NCBI GenBank assembly: GCA_026261815.1
Contig: JAMPIT010000566.1
Location: 32,079,001 to 32,143,000 of the forward strand
Reading direction: 5' to 3'
DNA from: Monarcha castaneiventris obscurior
Lineage: Eukaryota > Chordata > Aves > Passeriformes > Monarchidae
Length of the DNA: 64,000 nucleotides
This document shows, piece after piece, positions 13,701 through 26,100 of the stretch (its first letter is position 1; each line of letters starts with the position of its first letter). The notes beneath the pieces were generated by a model. The model was given only the letters and a program-made list of their open reading frames with translations, was not told the DNA's origin and did not search any database. The translations under genes and the position numbers were made by a program.

Positions 13701-15830
13701 TGGCTGTGCTTTTCAGATTCATTTGGAGCAAGAGACTGTTTATATTACCAATGTAAAAAAAAATTGTATTCTTTAATAATTTTATTTTTCTACAGTTGCT
13801 AAAAGCAAACTGGGTTAGCAAAGAGGAAATTCATGGAGTTTATCTCTTCGTGTTTCACAGTTTATGAGACACTTACTCTGTGTTGGTAATGTGATCAGAT
13901 TAGACTGCTTCTTCTGTTCCTTTTTCAGCAAATGTAATAACATGTTTATGGGCTTGTGTTTATTCAGATTCCTAGGAATACAGCCTATTTTAAGGAAAAC
14001 TGCTCTGGTGTGACTGAGAGGGATTGGACCAATCTAAATAATTGCCTCCTCTTTTTATACTATAACTATTGTAATATTAAGTCTATCAAAAAATTCACTA
14101 CTTTTAATTTTTCAGTGGAATTGTGCATTCAGATTCAAATTTTCACAATAAATTGTCATGGTTATTTTATATAAAAATTTCACCCCCTCATCCTTACTGC
14201 TAGAGGTCATGCCAGCAGGATTTTTAATTGCATGAGATTTTCAGGAATTGCAGTAATATGTTTCTGCTGGGATGATCAATGATCCTGGTTAAAAAGATAA
14301 TGTGGTCCCATATAATGGCAGAAACTTCCAGATGCACTCTCAGCAACACACTCCCAAACTGAAAACTAACTGCTTAGGTGAGAGCAGTGCTTTTGCCTCA
14401 AATGAATGCAGGTGTCCCAGCTAACAAATCCCCAGGATCTGTCCCAGGAAATCATTCTAAAACTCCAGAGAATGGCTTGAGCACTTGGATGTTTGGACTT
14501 TTGCTTCTTTCCAATTGACTTACCTTGGTGTTGGTCTATTTCAGTAGTCAGGACATCAGAGAGGTGAAATCACTCCACAGGTTTTTGCTGTGGAGGCTCC
14601 ACACAAAGTTCTCAGGACACAGATACCTACATCCACAATGCCTTTATAGCTTCCACAGGCTTGAATGCAGCCTAGATCCAATGCACTTGGAGTAATAGTT
14701 GCTCATTCCCTAAGTATCACCGGATTGTTCCATTTGCTAGTTGCTTCAGCCGAGACAAGGCAATTTGTCCACAGATGTCAGTGGCCTGAGAACAGCTCCA
14801 CATTTTGCAGACAGATTATCTAAGGTCATGGTTGTATTACTGATTTCAGAAACACTTATATCCTGGGTCCAGATGAATCCTCAGGCCCCATCCCACATGC
14901 CATGGTGGCAAGTTTGCATCCGTTCCTCCACACTCAAACCTTTTAATCCTTCTGTGGAGGTATGGCAAAGTCTGAAGGGGTAAGCTGTAACCTAAACAGC
15001 TGTAACTTGTGAATGCAAATGAATGAGAATGAGGAAAAAGTCCAAAGGTTTCTCACACCACTCATTGGAGCATGATAAAGACCATCTCTGGGACAAGCTG
15101 CTGAAGACATGTAGTTACCTAGCATGGCATCCACGCTGCCTGTCCCAGATGATATTGGCAGTGGAGACTGCTGGAGTGCAGACCTTTCTAGCAGGAGGTT
15201 TGAGTCCAACTGTCCAGGGTGTGATGGATGTGGGGCTGGGGTCAGTGATGAATGATGAGGGTCAGCTCTCAGTGGTGATCAGGAGCTTGGAATGCCAATC
15301 TTAACTGGATGGTTGACAAAGAGTTGAGGCCTATGGCATGTGCCTCATCTGTGGAGGCTTAACAGCAAGTGTTGTGAGGCAAATGAGGGATGGCTGTTGA
15401 ATTCCTCAGGGATGCCTATTTCCTTCCAGACAAAAACAGAGGGACAGACACAAAAGAGTTGCATTTCAAATCTCACATTGGGAACTTGTCTATGCATGGC
15501 TGGCTTGCGTATTTTTTTAAATTTTTTATGTAATTTACATGTTTGTGGTTTAGTTCATTACAATTCTTAAAAGAAGACTCTTGAAGAAAAAGTTGTTTTT
15601 TATCCAGTGACCTACAAAAAGTAATTGCTGTCTTTCCAGACATTCATTAAAAATTAATGATCAGAGTAGTCCAGTAACAAAACTGTTCTATTAAAAAGCA
15701 GATAATTTTTGAAAAATGCACACCACAGATACTTATACTGCTACTCAGGAGGAAAACAAGCCACCTGTTTTGAGAACTGCACTAAGAAATGCACACTGCA
15801 GTAAACAATGCAGTCTCTCCTGTAAGCCTG
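10800..15830. other. Unique non-coding DNA, no gene seen
   Basis: Mostly AT-rich sequence without a recognised repeat family. An imperfect GT-rich microsatellite lies at 13,218-13,255 and a short 8-bp-arm inverted repeat at about 11,216-11,238. The longest open frame (12,968-13,330, plus strand) spans the GT repeat and has no domain features. Confidence 0.65.
13218..13255 (+). repeat. Imperfect (GT)n microsatellite
   Basis: About 38 bases dominated by TG/GT steps, interrupted by A and C substitutions. It is old and impure, so strong length variation is unlikely. Confidence 0.7.
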
Positions 15831-16480
15831 CTTCTGGTTTTTTGCTGCAGTACACAAAGGTCCCAGCAGCTCCCTCCCTGCTCCTTGACAAGCCTCTGCC
15901 ACCTGGAAAAGTGGTCCCATGGCATCCAAGCTCCCTTGGACCCACTGCCTGCCTGGGGGCAGCTGTTCCCTCCTGGTGGCTGCACGCTGCACCCTGGCAA
16001 CCTGTCCCAGGCTTGAGCTGAACTGTGCTTTTCAGCAGAAAAGGATTGATACCTTTGTAGAAATCAAAAGCCAGATACCAGAGCTTTTGTTTATGCTGGA
16101 GCAAGCCCCAGCAGCACAGCAAGGCATGGAGGTACTCGGTCTCTGTGCATGGACAGGTTTGCCTCCGACCCCTGGGCACAGGCCCTGGCTGCTGCATGTA
16201 GAGGACCACCCATCCCTGGTCCCTCCTCCAGTGCCCCAGCAGGCTACAGCAGCATCTTCCAGCCCTCCATCAACTTTAGACCAAGCAAAGGTGTTTGTTT
16301 TCCTGCACGGCCCACAGGGGAGGGAGCAGCAGTGCTGGAAAGCAGCAGCTTTGCTACCAGCATGAGCCCTGGCTGCCTCTGCATCCAGCGGGTTTCCTCT
16401 GGCCCCTGGTGAAGCCGTGCAGATGCTGTGGCCCACTCCTGCACCCCTGCTTCAAGAGCACAGCAGCCTAAGACCATCTG
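15830..16480. other. GC-rich island in AT-rich DNA
   Basis: For about 650 bases the sequence becomes GC-rich. As a result, open frames of 72-154 codons appear on both strands and in several frames at once. Such multi-frame openness is what GC-rich non-coding DNA produces, because stop codons are AT-rich. None of the frames shows a motif I recognise and CpG is not enriched enough for a typical promoter island. A decayed GC-rich repeat or exon remnant cannot be excluded. Confidence 0.45.
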
Positions 16481-18646
16481 TGCTTTCTCTCTGCTATTAA
16501 GGGATCAGCAAGCTGGCTGTGTCAGCTGTGTCTGCTCTAATAAATTAAGCAGTGCCAGGGCACATCACTGGACTTGATTATTTATATTGTTAAATTATTA
16601 AAATGCCCCTTGGCTTGCTTTCGGCCAAGTAGTGCTCTCCCAAATGATTCTCAGACACAGTCCAAGAAGCTAGCTTAGGCCAGGGACTGCTCCCAAGTGT
16701 GGTGGTAGCTGCAGCCACCCTATTTTAACGAGTAAGAGAGTTTAATAGCATGGATACAGGCTGTTCCATGCCATTTGGCCTCAGTGTCAGAGAGCAGTTT
16801 CAGGCAAGCTTAATTCAGAAATCTAGGCATGGCTTTTGGGTACAAATACTCTTTGTGCCATTAGACGAGCATGAGCTTAAAATTCCAGTCCTGAAAAATA
16901 AATCCATCTCATGCAAACAATTAGAGATGTTTTTTTCTCATTTCTGTTTGTTCCTGAAGTATCTGTCCTATTTACTTTGTTTGAATATTTTTTTTCCATC
17001 TGCTCATATTGCTATTCTGTTTGTAAGAGTCACATGGAGGCGTTAGCTTTTGCTCTTAATGTTTTAGGGACCTCTTTTAGGATGGAAAAGTAAGTACTAA
17101 AGCTGCAAAAAGAATTTAGGCATTTTCTTCCATCTGAGTAAAAAATCCATAAATAATAGCTCTCTGAAAATCCTGTTTCATACACATTATGTATTTATAC
17201 ACCCATTCTATATATATGCATGCACACAACACATTACTTTCCCTTAAAGATAAAAATATCTTATGGGCTCAATATTCCTTATGCACCTTAATGTGCTTAT
17301 AGATAGTCACAGATCTAAGATTTTTTTAAATTCCTTCTGCTTTTTATTTCTCTGTTAATTTCTTTTTCCAAAGGATTAAATATTTCCCTGCAACACAGGT
17401 GTTTTTTTATAAAAAATACATTTAATTTATTCTCTGTTGAATCAACCCAAATACTCAAGCTTTTCTTTCTTGGCTACTGTTTCGAGTCTAAAATTATCTG
17501 TATAAACTGAAGAATTAACACTCGCTGTTTCTTGGACAAACTTAACATCTTTCTGCATTCCAATCCAGGAATGACAAAGTAAGAGCAAACAGCTCTGCTT
17601 GTGTCCTCACTCCCAGCTGGAGCCACAGAAGTGTGCATTTTGGGGCTCTGAACATTTTGATAGGAATTTCATACTTATTTTAGGCTACATTTAGAAAACT
17701 TTCAACAATGGAAGAGACTGCATCTTGTTAAGCCACTGCAGAGCATTCTCTTGATATTCTCATCTAAGCTTCTTCTTCTGCCCTGATCCAGAGGAAAAGC
17801 TTCATATCAAAAACCCTGATGAAATCATCAAACGACAAACAGGAATGAGCTCAGCTTTGGTTTGCTACATACCCCCAGGAGAAACTTGAGTCCAAATAAC
17901 AATTCTGGGGTGAAAGAGGCCACTTCCTTAAGTCTCCTTGGGTTCATTTGAGAAGGAAAAGTCTTCTAAACCTACCCTCGTGCTCCTTGAGTTCATCAGC
18001 AGCTAACAGAAAGAGTTTTCAACAGCTTTCTGATTTTTACCAAGAAGAAATATTGCTTTTCAAGGATTGAACCAAATGTCTAATTCTAGCTTTAGATCTT
18101 TACTGATTTTTTTTATGACATCATACATATTACTTTCATTATGAGAGTGATGTTTGAAACCTTCAGAAACCACTCTCAGCCCCGTGGATTTGGATTTCAT
18201 CTTGTAGTGCTTCTGCTCTCGGCCATGGCAGCAGTGGGGTGCCACAGGAGGCAAAGAGCTGGACTGCTGGCAGCAGTGTTGAGCTTGAGAATTAGGTTCC
18301 ATATGGCTCACAAGAGAAAAGTAAACATGTGGATCTCCTTGACAGTGCACTGGAGAGTGAAAAATCCATAACAAGACAAGGAGAAGTTTAAGATCTATGA
18401 TTACATGACGCTTTGTATTTGAACAAACAGCCAGTTTAGAATGAAGTGCTTGGAGGGAAAACAAAACAAAAACAAAAGCAAATTTTGGCTTCAAATATTG
18501 AGTCATGCTGTGGAAAAAATGTTATGCCTCTCATGACAAAGGGGAAGAGGAAGAAACGAAAGAGACACAGAACGCAGAGCAGAGGGTTGAGAAGGAGTCA
18601 TGCTCAACAGAAAATGATGAAGTCAAATCACAGAGTAAATTCTAAA
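16480..18646. other. Unique AT-rich non-coding DNA, no gene seen
   Basis: No repeat family or RNA gene was recognised. A 148-codon minus-strand frame at 18,060-18,506 has no domain, and no convincing splice or promoter context was seen. A (CAAAA)-like simple repeat lies at about 18,458-18,482. Confidence 0.6.
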
Positions 18647-18732
18647 TCATAGAATATGCTGAGTTGGAAGGAACACATCAGGATCATTGACTCCAATTCT
18701 TGGTCTTGAGCAGGAAACCCCAAGAGTCACGT
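18647..18732 (-). mobile_element. CR1 LINE 3'-end fragment
   Basis: On the plus strand the sequence reads TCATAGAAT followed by GAGTTGGAAGGAACACATCA and then a GGATCATTGACTCCAA-like segment, ending in CCCCAAGAGTCAC. This is the reverse complement of the CR1 3' untranslated end, where an ATTCTATG octamer closes the element. Only about 90 bases remain, so it is a severely 5'-truncated insertion, as is usual for CR1 in birds. No coding part survives. Its left edge may include a further degenerate octamer just before 18,647. Confidence 0.8.
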
Positions 18733-20845
18733 TTGATAGTGTCAGGGACTGTCAGGGTCTTAGCTGATTTAAAGCCTTTAGAAACCTGTATAATATAATA
18801 ACTTATTTTCACAAAAGAAAAGTGAGTAAATTGTTCTATAATTTAACAAAGGATTTGTTCCAAGTTCTGTGGACCCTTTATAGATTCCCTGCAACTAATT
18901 CACTTCATTTGGGCTCAGTAAAAATTGTTAAAAAAAAAAAAAAATCAGTCTTTAGACAATGAGAAAAGAAACTTTTTATATCATATCTGAAGTGGCTGTT
19001 ATTGCATAATTTTGTCTTCATTAATAAATCAGAGCATAGCAGTGTTGGGTAGCAGATATATATCCATGACATCCATTTGTCCTACAAGAAGAACATAATG
19101 AAGAGACTAAAGAAGAGTGTAACTGAAATTTATTGGAAGTGATTAAAGGACAAGGAAAGGTAGACCAATAGATTAAAAGCAGAAAAACAGATAATTAGAA
19201 TTTGCTGGTGCTGCATAGTGCAGCACTATGTCTGTTGCTCCCAGTCCAGTCTAATCCAATTCAATCCCACCAAAGTTAATCCACTCCAGTGAGCATGTTG
19301 TGGCCACAGATAGGCCTGTGGTGATCGAGGTCTAAAAAATGTTTTTTCAAGCACTGTTTTAATGGTAAAGCCTCTGACCTCCACTCTCCCCCTGTGTGTA
19401 GATTAGGACTGAGCTGGCCATGTGGTGCTTTCTCCTGAGCTCCTGGGTGTGGGTATCTGCCCCAGGCACCTTCTGACTGCTAGCTGAGCCTTGTGTTCAG
19501 CTCAGACACAGCCAGTGAGAGCATGGATATTACAGGGGACATGAGCAGTGAAAGGATCAAGTTTTGACCTAACAGCCTTGGGGCTATGGGAGAGATAAAT
19601 GCAATGTATTTTATAGAATCAGTGGCACAGTAGCCATTCCTCTCCTGCATCTCCCCCAGGTTTCATTAAAATGACTAACCAAAGGGTCAGGGTAGATTGA
19701 AGTGTGAACAGAGGGGTGTCCTGAAACCTCCTTTAGCAGAGGTGCTCTCCACCACATGATGGGGAGATGACCAAATGATTGTACAGCCTTCATCCGAGCT
19801 GTAGTCACAGCCAGAGTCAGCTAAAGACATTCAGCTCTCTATGGAAAACTCAGTGTTTGCAAAGAGGCTTCCATGTGGGTAAGGGGAGGGGGAATGAGGA
19901 AATATATTTGGTTTAGATAACTCTGAGTATATGAAACAGGTATATGGATGATTTAGGCTGGAGAGGCCAGCAGAGCTTTTGGGAGGCTTGGAAAAAGAAC
20001 CGTAGTTTTGGAGAGCAGAGATGAGGGCAGGAGCCTGAAGTTTCTTTCTTCCTCCTCCTATTTTCCCCTGAGATACAGAGCTTCCACTGCCCCCTGAGAC
20101 CTGTCAGGCAGCAGAGTATCTCCTCTGCCTCCTGTGGTGACCTGCTGCTTCTCCAGTCCCCGTACAGGCATCCCCTGCTGCTCACCTGACTGTGCCTCTT
20201 GGCCTCCTGGGCTGGGACAGGATGGGGCCAGACAGAGATCCTAGAGGAGGGGCTAGGGAGCCACAGGTTTCTGCTTCTCCTGCAGGAAAAGGCCACCTGT
20301 AACTCCCTCCAGAGGACCAGCTGGAGGTGTCTTACCTTCCACAACTCACTTCCATGCCAGTGGCTGCCAATGTGCCTTTGTCTGGATTTGATGCATCAGG
20401 GCAAAGGGAGTCATCATCAGCTCTAGCAAGATCTGCTGCTTTTTAATGTGTAGCTATGGGGTTTTTTGTTTGGTAGATTTTTCTGTTTGTTTCTTTTCCT
20501 ATCAGCAAGACTTAGACTGCAGTTTGATGCTCAGGCATTGAGAAACTTATTTGATCTTAGAATAATGTAAATAGTTCCAAGATTAAGAGGAGCACAGAAT
20601 ACATGCTAACAAAACTTTGTGATTAAGTTTTGTGGATCAACAGAAAAAACTTACCAGGGTGCTTTGAAGACTTAGAGTCACTTTATTGTCCAAAGTAAAA
20701 TCAAAGGACATGATGGTATTATCAGAAACAGAAAATGTACTGCTTTTCTGACTGCTTTACCTTTACTTTAGAATTTTACTTTTTCTTTTAAATTTGCAAG
20801 ACAACAGACCCAGTGACTCTTGAAGACAATGAACTAACCCAGTTA

Positions 20846-20870
20846 GCCTTACATCAAGCTGATGTAAGGC
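20846..20870. repeat. Hairpin, 11-bp perfect arms, 3-base loop
   Basis: GCCTTACATCA pairs exactly with TGATGTAAGGC around the loop AGC. The arms have mixed composition and the loop is short, so the structure could fold as a stable cruciform or RNA stem. No flanking duplication or transposon terminus is visible. Confidence 0.75.
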
Positions 20871-21010
20871 ATCTGATGGTATTTCCATTCCCTGAAACAC
20901 GGGTTTGCAAGTATTTGGGTTTGATTTGACAGATGGCTAAAAAACATAATCCTTCTGTGTAAAAAATTCGCCCACCTTAATGTTGTTTTGATTCTTTTGA
21001 AATTCTTTGT

Positions 21011-21035
21011 TCAGCTTTGTTACTAACAAAGCTGA
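21011..21035. repeat. Near-perfect palindrome, 12-bp arms, 1-base centre
   Basis: TCAGCTTTGTTA is followed by one C and then its exact reverse complement TAACAAAGCTGA. It lies 140 bases downstream of the hairpin at 20,846-20,870 but shares no sequence with it. Confidence 0.75.
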
Positions 21036-22719
21036 TAATAAGACCTTTTCCAGTTGCCTTTAACAGCTTTCATGACTCTAGCCTAACAAAGCATCACAGT
21101 TTGGTCATTTGTCCTGAGTTCACTTTGATTTCTGTTATGACAAAATGCCTCCTGGTAGTCAGATACATAATTAACGGTAACATGAGGCAGCTATTTCTCC
21201 TTTAATATTTCTAGGTTTCTGCAAAAAGCATTGTCAGTCTTTGTATTTCTGGTTTTTTTTTTTTTTTCCTATTTGGTTACGCTTCTGTGCTTAAAGAAAT
21301 AACAATAATTAATTAGTTCTTTACAAAGATTGAAAATGTCCTTCATCTAAAATCTAAAAGTCAGATTATTATTTGCACCAGGAACTAAGTCATGGACCAA
21401 GATGCTATTGTGCTCGGTGTTTTAAGGATAGGTGTAAAAATGGTCTTTGCCCAAAAGAGCTTATGAGCCAAGTGCAAAAGGAGAGGCACTAGATAAAAAA
21501 AATTTCCAGAGCAGCACATGGAACTGCTGAAATACCATTGGACATCATGGTCAGTTGGATTTGCACACCTTTATGCAGAAAGAAATCGTTGTTTTCCCTG
21601 AGACTGTGTGCTTACAAAATCTTATGACAAGGGGATTAAAACATTCACAAATACAATTCCAGAACAAGTATGTATAGACAGAAGCATATTTGCAAACATT
21701 TCAAATATCTCTATTTTTTTATTATAAACCTTCCAAACTGGGACTCTATATCTCTATGAGGATGGAATCCTGGCACACTCAGTTTTCACTTGCAGTGCAA
21801 CTTTTTTTTATTCATCCTGTACCTTTGATAAGATGTGCAAGCTCCCAGCTTCCTAATCAATATTTGCAATGGGTGGCTTGGAGATGAAATCTTTAAGTGA
21901 ATCTGGCTTTTGATGGACTTCACAGCACAGTCAGGTAGACACTGTATACAGAGTGATTAAAGCCCCTTCTAATTGTCTGACTAGAGGAAAGTTCTTCAAA
22001 ATGATGAATTCCTTTGTCTCTCAATTAGCACCCTTGGTACAACCTGTAAGCCAGTGGGAAATACAATCTAACTGAACACTGAGGTAAGACAATGCAAGAC
22101 ATATCCTGTACTCATGACTTTTGATAATTTGCTATTTTGCGGAGTGAATTACATGCCTGAAAGTTAGTGTTACATGTCACACTTGTAATGCAGTTTGAAT
22201 TAGAGAGATCTAGTCATGTATTTAGGGAGACAAAAGTAGAGTTCAGCTGTTTGTCAGGGAAAGATGCCAGACAAGGTAGAATGCCAAAGCCAACATTACA
22301 GTCAGTCAAATCAGTTGATGATGCTTCCTTGTTTCATGTGGATTTGATGTTGCTCCCTTAAGAATGATATCACCTGCCCTGCCTGGACCACTTGGCTGTG
22401 GCTGTCTGTCTCAGGCCCTTGCAGATCGGATGTGTCTGGTGTGTTGGTGATGGGACCGAGGTCCCTCTGAACTACACTGGGCAATAAATCCACCACAGCT
22501 GCAACACAGCAATGGTGAAAGGAAAGCTAATACCCTCTAAAAACCAGCAAACCTAACTCTTTTGGACAAGTATAAGAACCAAGACTAAAATGTTCTAAAG
22601 ATTAGAGATTACAATAGTTTAGTGGGTTAGTCTAGAAATAAAGTTTGGAATAAACGTAAAAAAATTTGCTATACGGTTTCTAGGGACTAGAGGGAAAGAA
22701 ATGCTTATATGTCTATATG

Positions 22720-22725
22720 GGATTA
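22720..22725 (+). repeat. Target-site duplication, left copy (GGATTA)
   Basis: The six bases immediately left of the LTR that begins TGTAGCAATG are GGATTA. The same six bases follow the other end of the element at 23,125-23,130. An exact match abutting TG...CA termini marks a retroviral integration site. Confidence 0.9.
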
Positions 22726-23124
22726 TGTAGCAATGGGGAACAAAGACGACAGACCCCCTTGTATGTCCAAAGAAGATCTGTTTATTGCCAAAAAATCGCC
22801 CCCTCTTTATACCCTTAATGCCAACTGAAACCAAACCGCAGCCTAACAGAACTGAACAGAACAAGGGCTCCCATTGGCTGGCACAGCTGCAGTGCTGCTG
22901 TCCACGCATCCTCTCATCCAATCAGAGCCCTGCTCACGTGCTGTCCACGCGTTCTTACAGCCAATCACAATCACAGTGCCAGCTGTCACTCAACCAACTC
23001 CCCTCACTGGCAGCTGCCTCTCACCCCTCACCCGAGCTCCGACCGTGCAGCCTGAGCTGGGCCTTTCCACAGGGCCTTGTGCCTGAGCATGAGCCTCAAC
23101 CACTTTAACGAATATAACCCCACA
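22726..23124 (-). mobile_element. Solo LTR, complete, 399 bp, ERVK/ERV2-like
   Basis: The element starts TGTAGCAATG and ends AACCCCACA on the plus strand, and read on the minus strand it runs TGTGGGGTTATATTCG to ATTGCTACA. It is flanked by exact 6-bp copies of GGATTA. On the minus strand a CCAAT box is reversed from CCCATTGGC near 22,871, a TATAAAGAG box lies near 22,804-22,811, and AATAAA lies at 22,781-22,786, in correct order. No internal retroviral gene follows, so this is a solo LTR left by LTR-LTR recombination. A 6-bp duplication is typical of alpha/beta-retrovirus-like (ERV2) elements; the family name is inferred. Intact ends and duplication suggest a fairly recent insertion. Confidence 0.88.
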
Positions 23125-23130
23125 GGATTA
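23125..23130 (+). repeat. Target-site duplication, right copy (GGATTA)
   Basis: Exact partner of the GGATTA at 22,720-22,725, directly adjoining the CA end of the LTR. Confidence 0.9.
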
Positions 23131-26100
23131 GTGGCAAATTTAGAGTGACATCTTTAGTTTAACTTACAACTGCTTGGGCATAACTAAAGGGAACAGATAT
23201 GATTCTAATATTTTTCAAATATACGTTGTGATTTTTATTAGCATAGCTGTAAGATGGACATCTCCCAAGATTAAAAATCCTGAATAAATTACTCAAGCCT
23301 ATGAAACTGGCTCACAGATAATGATATCTTAGCTGTGCTTCTAGATATTTTTATCATCTGTAACTGTTCAGGAACACAGGCAATATTCTTTGAGGTACTC
23401 AATAAGCCCAAGAGCTTGATTTTGTTCTGATTAAAAGCTGTGTCCTGATGTAACAAGCTGGCTCTGTTGTCAGACATTGCAAGACTCAAAACTGAGTCTT
23501 TTTAACTCCCTTTGAATTGGGAGACTGACATCTTTCAGAATGAGATGTGCTGATCAGAATTTTGGGGTGCAAGCAGATAAAATTATTCCATTTTTCCAAC
23601 GTCCTTGCAGAAGATCTTATCTGCACAGGGAAGGTGACAGAGCATTTTCCATCTGAATGTTTCAAACAGGGAAGACCATCATTCTCCAAACAGCAATGGT
23701 GTTTTTGTTTCTCTTAGCAAAGTCCCTCACACGTGTAGGTCTTTGTCTTCCAGAGGTCCACAAGGTTACAACAGGAGGCAGAGCAGTGATAAAACAAACA
23801 GCCTGAGTTTGGCTCAATGGTTTATCTGACATGTCACATAGCATGGTGATTTATTAATGTTGCAGTCACACCAAAAAAATTCAAAGCTGACTATTTAATC
23901 TCAAAAGACAAGATTTGGTTGGTTGTCAGTATCCTCGCGGAAACAGAGGTTCTAAAGGCCAGGCCATGATGATTATGGATTAGCAGACATTAGTCTAATT
24001 ATATTTTATTTTTGAGCTTGTCTTCTGTGGTGACTTGATCTATTTTGTCTATTTGGTGGTGGCATAGAGTAGTTCCAGGTTTTGATACAACATAGCAGGG
24101 TGTAATTTGTGTGATTTTTGCAGACCTGGATGACATAAAGAGAATCAGTTCTTAATGTGACTAGAAAGCACAGATGCTGCAGCCAGAATTTACTGAACTG
24201 CTGAACCTTCACAATGGTTTCATTTCCATCAAATGATGCTGAAAGCTTCTAGCTTTTTTTACTTTTCTACTACATTTCTGTTTTGAACATCCTTCCCCCA
24301 AGACTAATATGCATGAAGAGGACTTCATAGAACATGAAAATGGAGCATCTGTGATAGCTGATCCTGAAGTCAACAACTAAGAAGAAAATGAGGGTATCTC
24401 ATATGAAGTGGACCCAGGTGACAGAGCAGATTGTTTTGTTTTGGTTTTTTTTAATATTACAGCAGGTAATATTTTTGTTTAACACAACTTTTCACAATGT
24501 AGTAGTTATGGAACTATATGTATCTATATTTCCAGAAAGAAAATTCAATTCTTCAGAAAGAATTGAAAAACAGGCAGATTGCATGCTTTCAATTTCAACT
24601 TGAATGCTTCTCCTTTTCTGGTTATGATCACAGGCTATAAAGGAAATACCTCACTGATATTTTTGGGAAGTGTAAAAGAGAAACAAACCTCTCCTCAGTG
24701 TCCTTGGTTTTCGTGGTGCTTTTGAAGAGCAAACAGGGAAGTTCTTATGTCTGTATGAGTCAGGGACAGACAGCTGTGAGTTACTTGACACCTCAGATCT
24801 GAAGACTCCACTGAAAGAGATACCAGGAAAAACAGGGAAGCTTCAGAGTGCTTAGGAAAATATGCTTACTCAGTACGTCACTGGGGAGCTTTTGTTATAG
24901 GCTGAGACCACCGAGAATTTCAGTTTGATTGAACTTCTGAAAACCTGTGTCATTCTGCATCTGAGCAAGTCAGTCCTCGGAGTGCTTTATTACAGGGAAG
25001 GGCTTGAGAAAAGCTCTCAGAGAGCCAGCATCTCAGTGATTTGGCTCCTGATTTATGATGGTGCCAGCTCCATCTAAATAAAGCTGAAGACATGCTGACC
25101 TGTGATGTCCACAGAATCACCTAGGATGCATGTGACTGACTGCTCCCAAGGCTGGTGTCTTTGAAAGGCTTTGTTGGGAGCTTAACCTGGGAAAATCTTC
25201 TGAGGACATTTCTATTGTCAGTTCTCTGCACAAAGATTTAACTTTGCTTTCCACTCTCCAAAGAAATCTAGCTTTTCACAGATGGTTCCTTTCCTTTGGT
25301 AGAATCCTATCCATGTGGGAAAAAGTGTTCCCGAGTGGGTATAGAGCATGAAGTCTGCCCTACTGGACTGAACTGGGTAGGATGAAAGGACAAGGCATGC
25401 ACATGTTCTCTGCATTCCTTACTAGCTGGTGCCTGCAGCAGTGATTTATCCAGTAATGAGCTAAATAAAGAGAGTGTATCTTTGCTCATTACTTTGAAAT
25501 TAATTTTGCTAATAAATTAAACATGTCTAAGTGTTAGAAGCTTAGGAGAGCAGAGAATGACAAGTAATTGTGACAGGCTTGTGAAAAAACATGAGGATTT
25601 TCCCAGTGGAGGTGGATCTAAACATCTTAGTAGTTCAAGAAAACTATTCTGGGGGAAATCTATGACTACAGTCTTCTTTTTCTATGCCAACTCTTCTATA
25701 GAAGCTCTGGTTTTTACTTCTCACTATGCTTTGTGGGGCTTAGTGTCTCTGTCCTTAGTATCATCCTCACTGATTACTGTCCCTGTAGGGATATTTTAAT
25801 TCAGAACATGTCTTGCTTTCCCCTCAGCATGTCAGTCCAGGTCAAAATGAGATGGTGCAGGAGGCAACATCCCCTTATAATTTCCTGCAAGAAATACCAT
25901 GAGGGAAGAAGTTCCCCGCCTCTTTCTGCTTTTCCCACCAGCTCTCTGGCCTGGATCATAAAGTGGTCTATGACCACTTGGTTGGACACAGATGTGGGTC
26001 ATGCCACAGAGAGTGTAGCATTTCATTAGGGGCATTTGTCCCAAGGGTCTGCAAAACTAAAGTAGGTCTCGGTTACTTCAATCCCCTGTTTTGGGACATT

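Larger units (their letters stand above)
18750..22725. other. Unique non-coding DNA with two hairpins
   Basis: AT-rich sequence without genes that I can support. A 14-A tract lies near 18,931-18,945 and a T tract near 21,252-21,266. Two tight inverted repeats are listed separately. A 143-codon minus-strand frame at 19,913-20,344 has no recognised motif. The left copy of an LTR target-site duplication (GGATTA) ends this stretch. Confidence 0.6.

Noticed and set aside
15745..16365. Overlapping open frames of up to 154 codons on both strands
   Set aside because: Several frames are open at once because the DNA is GC-rich; no single frame stands out and no motif is visible.
18060..18506. 148-codon minus-strand frame
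   Set aside because: No domain, low-complexity start and no convincing gene context; treated as a chance frame.
19913..20344. 143-codon minus-strand frame
   Set aside because: No recognised motif or conserved architecture; the plus strand is also partly open, as expected in locally GC-richer DNA.
22619..23108. Open frames of 100 and 107 codons around 22.6-23.1 kb
   Set aside because: They fall largely within the non-coding solo LTR and are on opposite strands.
25105..25135. CR1-like start CACAGAATCACCTAGG
   Set aside because: The match stops after about 16 bases and lacks the rest of the CR1 3' end.
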